34,397 bases of DNA. Origin: Prevotella sp. Lineage in GTDB: Bacteria; Bacteroidota; Bacteroidia; Bacteroidales; Bacteroidaceae. The stretch is from NCBI GenBank assembly GCA_017615355.1, contig JAGAAJ010000121.1:1-34397 (forward strand), in the 5' to 3' direction. Below the pieces are notes generated by a model. It was not told the DNA's origin and searched no databases. It saw only the letters and a program-made list of their open reading frames with translations. Below are positions 24,291 through 33,689 of the stretch, one piece after another (positions within the stretch are counted from its first letter, which is position 1; every line of letters begins with the position of its first letter). Both the position numbers and the translations under genes were made by a program.

Positions 24291-25268
24291 ATGAAAAAGA
24301 CATTCCTGAAAATCATTCCAACTGTACTGCTGGCAACAATGGCAGTATGCCTCTTGTCATCGTGCGAAAAAGACGATGAGAACACAGAAGAGCAATCCGT
24401 GCAGAAAGGCCCCATCTGGTTCAGTGACAAATCATTGGAGTTCAGCCTGGTGGCCTGCGAACGCGTAGGGAAGGCGCTGGTGATTGACTTCACGGTGACC
24501 AACCAATCGAAGAATACAATAAGCGGGCTGGAGATTTTCGGCGACTACAACACCGAAGTGTACCTGAGCCCCTTGGGCTACAACAGCCGCATGAAGGACA
24601 ACCTTGGTGAGGAATACTGGAACGGAATACACCTGGCCATCGGCAAGACCTACCGCGAGTACAGCGGGAAGATAGGCACGCTGGCCCCTGGCGAGTCGAG
24701 GCTATGCCACCTGCTGCTGAGCGAATTCGGGCTGGAGAACAAGGCCACCTCCGTGTCGCAGGACTGGTTGGTAAAAGGCGGCACACAGTTCAAGGACTGC
24801 TTCGGCAGGAACGACGGCATCGGCATCCTGCGATTCATCAATGTGCCCATCGTCGACAAACGGCCCACGTCAGGAGTGATGACGGCCGACAGGCAGATAT
24901 CCTTCAAATACACAAAGTTCCAGCGCAACGACGAAGGAAATCTGGAGATGACGTTCACAGTCACCAACAACAGCGACGAGCCCCTTCATCGCTTCCTAAT
25001 GAACTGCCGCGGCGGTTGTTTTGACGACCTGGGCAACGACTATGGTCTGGGGTGGACATCGAAAAACGAAAGCCGTTGGGGACTCTCCGTCGAAGGCTCC
25101 GAGTATGGCGGCTATCAGTATATGGACATTGAGGCCGGCCAGAGCGCCAATGGGCGGATTATCATTCGCGAGCCCGCAGAAGGGGCCACACGCTTCGACT
25201 GCTACTTTGAGACCTCGACCGAGAGCCGCCTCCTGGAAGACGACATGACACGGTTTGTCAATATCTGA
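24291..25268 (+). CDS. Lipoprotein with two related beta-rich domains, function unknown
   Basis: Lipoprotein of 325 residues; the lipobox LLSSC places the lipidated cysteine at 25, followed by an acidic EKDDENTEE stretch. The mature part looks like two copies of one domain. Residues about 47-155 contain LEFSLVACERVGKALVIDFTV then TNQS, and residues about 205-315 contain ISFKYTKFQRNDEGNLEMTF then TVTNNS. Each copy continues through a GLE/GGC turn to a GTLAPGESRL or MDIEAGQSANG strand, as in immunoglobulin-like folds. I cannot name the family. It is a single-gene transcript facing away from parA and ending at a bidirectional terminator. Confidence 0.88.
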   Translation: MKKTFLKIIPTVLLATMAVCLLSSCEKDDENTEEQSVQKGPIWFSDKSLEFSLVACERVGKALVIDFTVTNQSKNTISGLEIFGDYNTEVYLSPLGYNSRMKDNLGEEYWNGIHLAIGKTYREYSGKIGTLAPGESRLCHLLLSEFGLENKATSVSQDWLVKGGTQFKDCFGRNDGIGILRFINVPIVDKRPTSGVMTADRQISFKYTKFQRNDEGNLEMTFTVTNNSDEPLHRFLMNCRGGCFDDLGNDYGLGWTSKNESRWGLSVEGSEYGGYQYMDIEAGQSANGRIIIREPAEGATRFDCYFETSTESRLLEDDMTRFVNI

Positions 25269-25280
25269 GCTGACACACCA

Positions 25281-25325
25281 CAACAAAAAAACAACAGCAG
25301 CTACAGTTTGATGTAGCTGCTGTTG
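25281..25325. terminator. Bidirectional terminator between convergent genes
   Basis: A perfect 13-bp stem (AACAGCAGCTACA at 25293-25305 with TGTAGCTGCTGTT at 25312-25324, extendable by one pair) encloses a 6-base loop. On the minus strand it is followed by GTTTTTTTG; on the plus strand only by an AT-rich stretch. It can end both the lipoprotein gene and the BspA-like gene, best in the minus direction. Confidence 0.85.
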
Positions 25326-25373
25326 CTATTATTTTCAGGTATAACTACCTGTAGTTTATCGGATGCTTACCTC

Positions 25374-28010
25374 CTATTTGGATACCACGATTTTCTTTGT
25401 CAGGCGGTTGCCGACTTTCACCATATAGATGCCTGCGGGCATAGACTCGGCAGCAGGTACCTGCTGGCCTTTCATATCGAACACCTGCAAGCGCTCACCG
25501 TCGGCACCATCGACTACGATGTGACCATTGCGTGCATAGATGCTGATGCCGTTGAAATCGTTGCCCTCAATGCCGGTAGTAGTTCCCTCTACGATGTTGG
25601 CGAACTTGCCCCAGACCTCATGCTGACGATAGATGTCGGCAGTGCCATCGGGAACATAGAGCGTGGCATCGAAGACTTTAAAAGTGTTGTTTTGAGCAGT
25701 AGGCGGCGTGGTGCAGGCCAAGGTGATGTCGGTAAGCGCATTGCACTTATAGAAGACCAACGAACCAAGGGAATCAAAGCTTTCGGGAAGCACAATTGAC
25801 CGCAGTCTGTCGCAATACGCAAAGGCAGCATAGTCGATGTCACTGACTCCCTCCGGAATATCGATAGAGGTGAGACGTTTGCATTTGTAGAAGGTCAGTT
25901 GTTCTATCGTAGAGATGCCTGACGGAATTGTTATCGAAGTAAGGGTGGAGTCGTCGGCAAAGCAGTATTCACCCATATAGTCCAACTTGTCGGGCATTGT
26001 GATAGATGCCATCCGGGTACACATTCTGAAGGCGTGGCCCTCAAGTCTCTTGACGCTCTGAGGCAGTTTCACCTCAGTGAGAGAAAGATTGCTATAGAAA
26101 GCGCCATTGCCGATGGTTGTTACCCCCTCAGGGACAATAATCGACTGAAGACTTACGCAATTACTGAATGCGTCGTGAGGAATATCGGTTAGGCCCTCAG
26201 GAATGGTTATTGACGTCAGCAAAGAGTCATAGGCAAAACAATTATCACCCATAAAATCCAGATGATCAGGCATCGTGACAGAAGCTAGTTGAGTGCATCC
26301 CATGAAAGCATGGTCTTCAATTGTCTCGACGCTCTGAGGCAGTTTCATTTCCGTAAGGGAGAGGTTATGGCCGAAGGCCCAATTGCCGATGGAGGTTACT
26401 CCCTCGGGAATGTTGACCGACTGCAGGCCGGAACAACTATAGAAGGCCTGTCCGCCAATGGATGTTACGCCCTCAGGGATGTTGACTGACGGAAGACTGA
26501 CGCAATTAAAGAACATGCGGTAGGGAATACTGGTTACGCCCTTTGGAATGTTGACTGATACCAATGCCGAGTCATTTTCGAAGGTAAATGTATCTATCTC
26601 TCTGATTGTTGAGGGCAGTTGGACAGACTGGAGGCGAGTACATTCATAGAAAACTGCCTGGCCCAGTTTGAACACGCCCTCGGGTACGGTGACGTTGGTT
26701 ATTTCGTCACAGTTAGCAAATGCGCTGCGACCTACGTCAAGAACGGGATAGCTCTGCCCGTTGTACTCTATGGTACCGGGTATCACCACATCGCCCACAG
26801 GCTTGGCGTAGCCCTCCCATACGGTTTCTACGCCAGTAGGGGTCATGACAGGATAGCTGCAGATAGCATACGTCTGGTTGGTAAGGGTGTCGGTCTTCAG
26901 TCTGTAGTAAAGTGTCTGTCCCTTGTAGGCATAGGGGAAGACATTATACTTGGGATCCCATACTTCCTTGAAGTTGCTGAACGTTGTCCAATTCTCCTGA
27001 TACGACTCCAAACAGCCGCCGGGAACGATGACCTCAACATCATCCTTCGGCACATTGTAGAACGGATCACCATTGGCTAATTCCGGTGCTACAGGTGCCA
27101 ATGAGCGAATTTTCTTCAGGTTGGTGCAGTTACGGAAAGCATTACCAAAGATCTTTTCTGTAGAGTATCCGATGGTAACTTCAGCGAGCGAGGTGCAGTT
27201 TAAAAAGGCCATTATTCTGATCTTCTTAACAGAATCGGGTACGACAAAAGATTTCAGGCTTTTACAGTCGCAAAAGAGGTAAGCATCAATCATACTGATG
27301 TGCGCAGGGAGAGTCGCGGAGACAAGATTTTCGCATCCATCGAATAATCCCTTTCCGATAGAATCCACCGTATTGGGAACAACTATCGATGTCAAGCTAG
27401 GAAGCTCAGTGAACGCATAATCTGAGATCACCTTTACTGATGCAGGAATGGTCACCGTACCGTCGGCATCGGTGTCAAGACATGCATCCAACTGACTCTT
27501 GGACTCATCGGGATAGGCAAAGTTACCATCCAAAACACCGTTCAACGAAAGCGCATTCCAGTAAGACTTATCCGTAGCCGGGCCATTGTACTCAACATGA
27601 CGGACATAACGGAAAGCGTTGCTTTCGATGGAAGTGACCGTAGCGGGAACCACCAGGTTTTTGATGCCGGAGCATCCGGCGAAGGCACCCGACTCAATGG
27701 TGGTCACTGTGGCAGGAATGGACACATTCGTTAGCCCAGGACAATTCAAGAAAGCACAATTACCGATAGTAGTTACCGTGTACGTCACGTCGTCGTGGGT
27801 AACACTCTCGGGAATTATCAGGTCACCTGTCGGGAGCGTTCCGTAGGCATCGTTGCCTAAATCCACTACAATCTCGGAAACAACCTTGACATTACTGCCA
27901 TCAATGCTGTAGTACAGCGTGTGGCCGCTGGGCGACACAGCTGAGAAATCATAGGCCGAGCAGATGCCGACCATCAAACTGAATACTGCAAGAAGTAGAA
28001 TCTTTTTCAT
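25374..28010 (-). CDS. BspA-like leucine-rich repeat protein with type IX secretion tail
   Basis: Secreted surface protein of 878 residues; relatives mediate binding to host proteins or other bacteria. A signal peptide ends CSAY near residue 20. The protein has two header modules (about 22-87 and 358-431, both with TLYY and a GDLVIP-type strand) that each lead into LRR_5 repeats of about 23 residues, such as IPEGVTSIGGQAFYSCSGLQ. The repeat blocks cover roughly 78-305 and 425-765. The end (LQVFDMKGQQVPAAESMPAG then IYMVKVG to VSK) is a type A sorting domain, so export by the type IX system is expected. Residues 549-640 and 641-732 are a recent duplication. It is 20 bases after the small membrane-protein gene and likely under AraC control. 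Confidence 0.93.
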   Translation of the reverse strand: MKKILLLAVFSLMVGICSAYDFSAVSPSGHTLYYSIDGSNVKVVSEIVVDLGNDAYGTLPTGDLIIPESVTHDDVTYTVTTIGNCAFLNCPGLTNVSIPATVTTIESGAFAGCSGIKNLVVPATVTSIESNAFRYVRHVEYNGPATDKSYWNALSLNGVLDGNFAYPDESKSQLDACLDTDADGTVTIPASVKVISDYAFTELPSLTSIVVPNTVDSIGKGLFDGCENLVSATLPAHISMIDAYLFCDCKSLKSFVVPDSVKKIRIMAFLNCTSLAEVTIGYSTEKIFGNAFRNCTNLKKIRSLAPVAPELANGDPFYNVPKDDVEVIVPGGCLESYQENWTTFSNFKEVWDPKYNVFPYAYKGQTLYYRLKTDTLTNQTYAICSYPVMTPTGVETVWEGYAKPVGDVVIPGTIEYNGQSYPVLDVGRSAFANCDEITNVTVPEGVFKLGQAVFYECTRLQSVQLPSTIREIDTFTFENDSALVSVNIPKGVTSIPYRMFFNCVSLPSVNIPEGVTSIGGQAFYSCSGLQSVNIPEGVTSIGNWAFGHNLSLTEMKLPQSVETIEDHAFMGCTQLASVTMPDHLDFMGDNCFAYDSLLTSITIPEGLTDIPHDAFSNCVSLQSIIVPEGVTTIGNGAFYSNLSLTEVKLPQSVKRLEGHAFRMCTRMASITMPDKLDYMGEYCFADDSTLTSITIPSGISTIEQLTFYKCKRLTSIDIPEGVSDIDYAAFAYCDRLRSIVLPESFDSLGSLVFYKCNALTDITLACTTPPTAQNNTFKVFDATLYVPDGTADIYRQHEVWGKFANIVEGTTTGIEGNDFNGISIYARNGHIVVDGADGERLQVFDMKGQQVPAAESMPAGIYMVKVGNRLTKKIVVSK
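25815..26366. repeat. 276-bp tandem duplication in the BspA-like gene
   Basis: Two adjacent copies (25815-26090 and 26091-26366) encode four leucine-rich repeats each, with 92 residues per copy. Stretches such as GACGCTCTGAGGCAGTTTCA recur exactly 276 bp apart (26052 and 26328). Confidence 0.75.
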
Positions 28011-28030
28011 AACGGTTAATGTTTATAGAG

Positions 28031-28231
28031 TTAGTAATCTGTTGTTCCTCGTTTGGCGGTCTGCTCCAGCTTGTCGTGCAGCAGAATATTTTCACGGATG
28101 AAGCGGGCCAGTGTGCGATGACTATCCGCAAGCCGCCACCTATAATAAAAGATGAAGAGCAGCAATCCAGCCACCACCAGTACGAATGCGGCGGCAAGAG
28201 CTACGGTGAGGATAAACGTCAGGTCAGTCAT
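28031..28231 (-). CDS. Small single-pass membrane protein
   Basis: Predicted protein of 66 residues: a short N-terminus (MTDLTFIL), one transmembrane helix (about 6-28, AALAA-type residues then VLVVAGLLLFIFYY), and a basic, helical cytoplasmic tail (RWRLADSHRTLARFIRENIL to KRGTTDY). The layout of membrane helix plus charged helix resembles the junction region of the TPR-AraC regulator encoded next door. The ATG at 28231 is chosen over an upstream ATG at 28279, which would lie inside the AraC gene's terminator. A -7 box is 20 bases upstream. It lies 20 bases before the BspA-like gene and is probably co-transcribed. No homologue is recognised; it may be a relic or a small regulatory membrane protein. 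Confidence 0.6.
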   Translation of the reverse strand: MTDLTFILTVALAAAFVLVVAGLLLFIFYYRWRLADSHRTLARFIRENILLHDKLEQTAKRGTTDY

Positions 28232-28250
28232 ATCTATTAAAATTTTGTGA

Positions 28251-28258
28251 CAAAAATA
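28251..28258 (-). promoter_or_regulatory. Promoter -7 box for the small membrane protein and BspA-like genes
   Basis: TATTTTTG on the minus strand fits TAnnTTTG. It overlaps the T tract of the AraC gene's terminator, with no good -33 TTTG, which suggests dependence on an activator. Confidence 0.5.
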
Positions 28259-28287
28259 GTGGGAAACGCCCGAAAGCATTTCCCACT
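28251..28287 (-). terminator. Rho-independent terminator of the TPR-AraC gene
   Basis: On the minus strand AGTGGGAAATGC and GCGTTTCCCACT form a 12-bp stem with one T-G wobble, a TTTCGG loop and a following ATTTTTG tract. It lies 37 bases after the regulator's stop codon. Confidence 0.88.
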
Positions 28288-28318
28288 GCTTGAAAACTAT
28301 GTGCCAATTCTTGAAAAC
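28287..28318 (-). promoter_or_regulatory. Candidate AraC-type operator: direct repeats 21 bp apart
   Basis: Plus-strand TGCTTGAAAAC (28287-28297) and TTCTTGAAAAC (28308-28318) match at 10 of 11 positions and are spaced 21 bp, two helical turns. They sit just upstream of the expected -33 region of the small membrane protein/BspA-like promoter and immediately after the AraC gene, the usual place for an AraC-family activator site. Confidence 0.55.
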
Positions 28319-28324
28319 CGCTTT

Positions 28325-30025
28325 TTATGACTGTTTCGATGCTTTTCTATACTCCGACGGCGACATGGAATAGTGTTCGCGGAAGAGACGGTTGAAGGTA
28401 CTGCGGTTGGTGATGCCGCTCATTTCGATGATGAGGCCCACGGAGTCGTCAGTCGTAGAAAGCAGTTTTGCAGCATGGCGGATCCGGTGGAGGTTGAGGA
28501 AGTCGGCGGGTGTGGTGTCGGCACACTCACGCAAGGCAGCGTACACATACTGATAGTTGGTGCCAAGGAGGCGTGCCAACGTCTCGTGGTTAGTATCGGC
28601 ATCGGTATAAACATCGGACTGTTTCATCAGCTCGCACAAGCGACGGTAGAGCTGCTGATTCTGGGAAAGTGTCTCTGCCGGTTGTGCGGCAAGGGTTTCA
28701 AGGGTCTCTTCCTCATGGTGCTCCTGCTGGCGGATACGCTCATAGAGCTGACGGTTTTTCTCTGCTAATCGGCGGCTGTAGCGGTGGACGCGCCAGATGA
28801 TATAGATGGCCATCAACAACAGTACGACGGTGACGACGAGGAAGATGCGATGCGTTGTAAGCGACTGACGTTTACGGATTATTTCCTCTTCCTGCGACTT
28901 GATTTCCTGCAACTGCTCCACGTCGGCCTGCCATTCCTGCTGACGGATGGAGTCAGTCATCTGCCACATTTGGTCGTTCAAGGCCAAAGCCTCCGCCGTG
29001 CGTCCTGCCTTTTGCAGAGCATCATATTTGTATTTCAGCAGGGTCTTGACGTAGATGTTGGTGACGAGGTCGCCACTTATGTGTATGATGGAGTCGGCCT
29101 CGTCGAACAGGTGGATAGCCTCGTCGTATCGGCCCATGATGGTGAGATAGACGCCTTCAGCTGTCTTGTCGGAGACATTCAAATCCGGGGATTGCTGATG
29201 TTCGTGGAAGAGGACCTCAGCCTGCTCGTGCTGTCCGTTTGCCGCATAGACCATCGCTTTGCTGATGGTCACATTGTTGCGCCGCATCTGTACCACCCAA
29301 TCGACAATGTCAGGACACTGCGTCAGACGGTTCATCGCCGTGTCCATTTTCGCAAGTAAGGGCAGTGCCTTATCCGCCATCTTGTTGTCAAGATACAGAT
29401 CATTGAGCGCAAGCAGCGTGTAGAAGAGCGGGTCTATATCGCTGAATCCGGTGGCCTGCTGTGTGCTCTCCATCAATATGTCGATGCTTTGCAGGAACAG
29501 CCGCTCGGCTTCGCCTATATGGTTCAACTCGCTTTCACAATCGGCCATCTGCGCCAATGCCCTGCACTTCATAGCCAAAGTCTGGGGGCTTGTACCGTGG
29601 ACCGAAAAATCAAGGACTTCTTTGGCCAGGGCGATGGATTTTCCATATTCGCCATTGTCGTAGGCATTATCGGCAAGAATACAGCGAGCCGCACAATAGT
29701 CGCTGCTGTCTGCAGATGTAGAAATGACATGCCCCGCCTCCGCTGCGATTGCCTTCTCCGCGTAATAAGCCGCCATCCGTCTGCGGTCTGCATTCTCATA
29801 GATGCAGGCCTTTACGGTGTTGGCCCGTACCGCCGTGAACACCCCGGCATCCTCCGCACTATCCACCCGTTCCAAAGCCTTGTCCATATTGCTGATTGCC
29901 AAATTCTGCAGTTCGTCGCTCAGTGCAGTTGCCTCCTTGCTGCGGTCGCGATTCGTGCAGGCCGCAAAAGCCAGCACGGCAAAGAGCAATATGACAATAT
30001 AGTTTTTAGGGGTTCTTGTGAGCAT
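28325..30025 (-). CDS. Membrane-anchored TPR-AraC family transcriptional regulator
   Basis: Protein of 566 residues that couples an extracytoplasmic TPR sensor to a cytoplasmic DNA-binding domain. An N-terminal hydrophobic segment ends in LAFAAC (cysteine 23), which looks like a lipobox. TPR-like helices fill about 35-385, followed by a coiled-coil stretch, a transmembrane helix at about 394-411 (FLVVTVVLLLMAIYIIW), and a C-terminal AraC domain (about 480-562) with SVGLIIEMSGITNRSTFNRL and the YSMSPSEYRK signature. Such regulators are common in Bacteroidales, often beside surface-protein genes. The likely target is the downstream small membrane protein and BspA-like operon, because matching direct repeats lie there. 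The ligand is unknown. Confidence 0.92.
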   Translation of the reverse strand: MLTRTPKNYIVILLFAVLAFAACTNRDRSKEATALSDELQNLAISNMDKALERVDSAEDAGVFTAVRANTVKACIYENADRRRMAAYYAEKAIAAEAGHVISTSADSSDYCAARCILADNAYDNGEYGKSIALAKEVLDFSVHGTSPQTLAMKCRALAQMADCESELNHIGEAERLFLQSIDILMESTQQATGFSDIDPLFYTLLALNDLYLDNKMADKALPLLAKMDTAMNRLTQCPDIVDWVVQMRRNNVTISKAMVYAANGQHEQAEVLFHEHQQSPDLNVSDKTAEGVYLTIMGRYDEAIHLFDEADSIIHISGDLVTNIYVKTLLKYKYDALQKAGRTAEALALNDQMWQMTDSIRQQEWQADVEQLQEIKSQEEEIIRKRQSLTTHRIFLVVTVVLLLMAIYIIWRVHRYSRRLAEKNRQLYERIRQQEHHEEETLETLAAQPAETLSQNQQLYRRLCELMKQSDVYTDADTNHETLARLLGTNYQYVYAALRECADTTPADFLNLHRIRHAAKLLSTTDDSVGLIIEMSGITNRSTFNRLFREHYSMSPSEYRKASKQS

Positions 30026-30077
30026 GTTGAATTCTACAAAGCACTAAACCTTTACTCGAACTGTTCGCGGAACTAGA

Positions 30078-32227
<2,150 letters not shown>

Positions 32228-32298
32228 GATTGCAATGTTTTTCATTTTACGTTTTACGGGTTCAACATACTTCAGTAATCACGCCCGTTTTAATGCCG

Positions 32299-32330
32299 CA
32301 AAATTACGTACTTTATTCTTATCTTCCAAA
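32299..32330 (-). promoter_or_regulatory. Bacteroidetes-type promoter of the outer-membrane-like gene
   Basis: TTTG (32327-32330), a 20-base spacer and TAATTTTG (32299-32306) on the minus strand give an exact consensus match, about 70 bases upstream of the ATG at 32227. Confidence 0.85.
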
Positions 32331-32366
32331 TAAAATGCTGTTTTTTTGAATCTTCATACTCGTTTT

Positions 32367-33662
32367 CTACCCCATAAATGCACCAATGAAGAAGATGGCT
32401 CCGCTGGTATTCTCTTGAATGAGGTAGACAAACGGATGGGTAGCATGGAAGACAGGCTTGAAGCTTGCACCGTTACCTGTTGATGTTTCCATTTGTATAA
32501 TTGTAATGGCTGCAGCTTCAGTGCCATCTTCCGTTACCTCGATGGTACTCTTCTGGCGCACATCGCCCACGGCCAGATTTTCGCCATTCTCCGTCAGCTT
32601 TGTCAGCTCCCCTCTGGCCTCGAACATAGACGGTGCACCCATCTGCTTCAGCACTTGCTTAAGGTTCACGTCGTACTCAGCCTTGAAGCGGGGCAGCTTC
32701 ACATCAATGTCTATACCGCCGTATGCTGCAATCCGGATATTCTCCTTCCACGAATTGCTGTTCAGGCTGGCAATGACGTCGGCAATGCTCTTGCCCTCGT
32801 TGGGCAACAGCACAAACATCGTCCAGTTCTTACCATTTCCGTAGGGCAGTCCCAGCGTGGTGTAAGTGTCGCAATACTGATAGAAGGCAGGACCTTCGCG
32901 ATGCATCATGGGCAGGGCAACCTTTGAGCCGTCTTCCTTCGTAAACTGTTCGTTGCGAGTCTCTGCGACATCAAACTTGCCCGACCAAGGGGCCTTGAAA
33001 TAGACTGCATTGAGCAGAGCCAGCAATGTTCCGTCCAGGTTCTCCACGATGGATGGAATCATCCCCTCCGTCTGCTGGCTGCACCAGTCGTTGATATACT
33101 TGACAGCATCGGGCGAAGAAAAGTCCAGCGATGCAGTCTTTGCCAGATAGATCTGCTCAACGTCCTGCTGATACTGGCTCGACAGCGGCACCGTCTTGTC
33201 GGCTACCACCATGTCTGCCAGTCTCAGCTGTGCAGCCTCGTCGACTACAGGAGCCTGTTCAATCAGCTTTTTGCACAACTCGTTGATGCCTTCGCGTCCT
33301 TCATTACTGAAGCCGAGTATCGTAGTAATTTCATTGCTTGTCTGACCTGTTGCGCCCATATTCAGCATACCCAGGGCGTATGTCAGGCTTATCGGGGAAA
33401 CCAGGAGTCCCTTTCCTTCGTTTTCAGCTGACGAGCAGACGCTGCGGAAGAAGTTGAAGGCGAAGTCATTATTATTCTCTATGGCCTGTTTCTGTGCGGC
33501 AGTAAGAGTGATGGCAGGTGCTTTCTCCTCAGCATCCTCATTACCTGGCACCTGAGGCTCTCCCTGCTCCTCCTGTGGCTGCAAGGGCACGCTCGTCTCT
33601 TCCTCATTGCTACAGCTCCAAAGCATAAGCAGAGTAAAAATTGTAAATAATACTTTTTTCAT
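32367..33662 (-). CDS. Serpin-family protease inhibitor lipoprotein
   Basis: Lipoprotein of 431 residues (lipobox LWSC, cysteine 17), followed by an acidic, proline-rich tether and a full serpin fold from about residue 60 (SPISLTYALGMLNMGATGQT, then NAVYFKAPW, both serpin signatures). The reactive-centre loop spans about 375-402. Its hinge, EDGTEAAAIT, has the small residues required for loop insertion, so it should be a working inhibitor that traps proteases irreversibly. By alignment to the hinge the P1 residue is near S394, in METSTGNG, suggesting a target such as an elastase- or subtilisin-like protease; this is approximate. It resembles Bacteroidetes serpins such as miropin. It follows the partial secreted-protein gene by 27 bases and is likely co-transcribed. 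Confidence 0.95.
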   Translation of the reverse strand: MKKVLFTIFTLLMLWSCSNEEETSVPLQPQEEQGEPQVPGNEDAEEKAPAITLTAAQKQAIENNNDFAFNFFRSVCSSAENEGKGLLVSPISLTYALGMLNMGATGQTSNEITTILGFSNEGREGINELCKKLIEQAPVVDEAAQLRLADMVVADKTVPLSSQYQQDVEQIYLAKTASLDFSSPDAVKYINDWCSQQTEGMIPSIVENLDGTLLALLNAVYFKAPWSGKFDVAETRNEQFTKEDGSKVALPMMHREGPAFYQYCDTYTTLGLPYGNGKNWTMFVLLPNEGKSIADVIASLNSNSWKENIRIAAYGGIDIDVKLPRFKAEYDVNLKQVLKQMGAPSMFEARGELTKLTENGENLAVGDVRQKSTIEVTEDGTEAAAITIIQMETSTGNGASFKPVFHATHPFVYLIQENTSGAIFFIGAFMG

Positions 33663-33689
33663 TGTCTTCTATGATAGTTTATGGATTAT

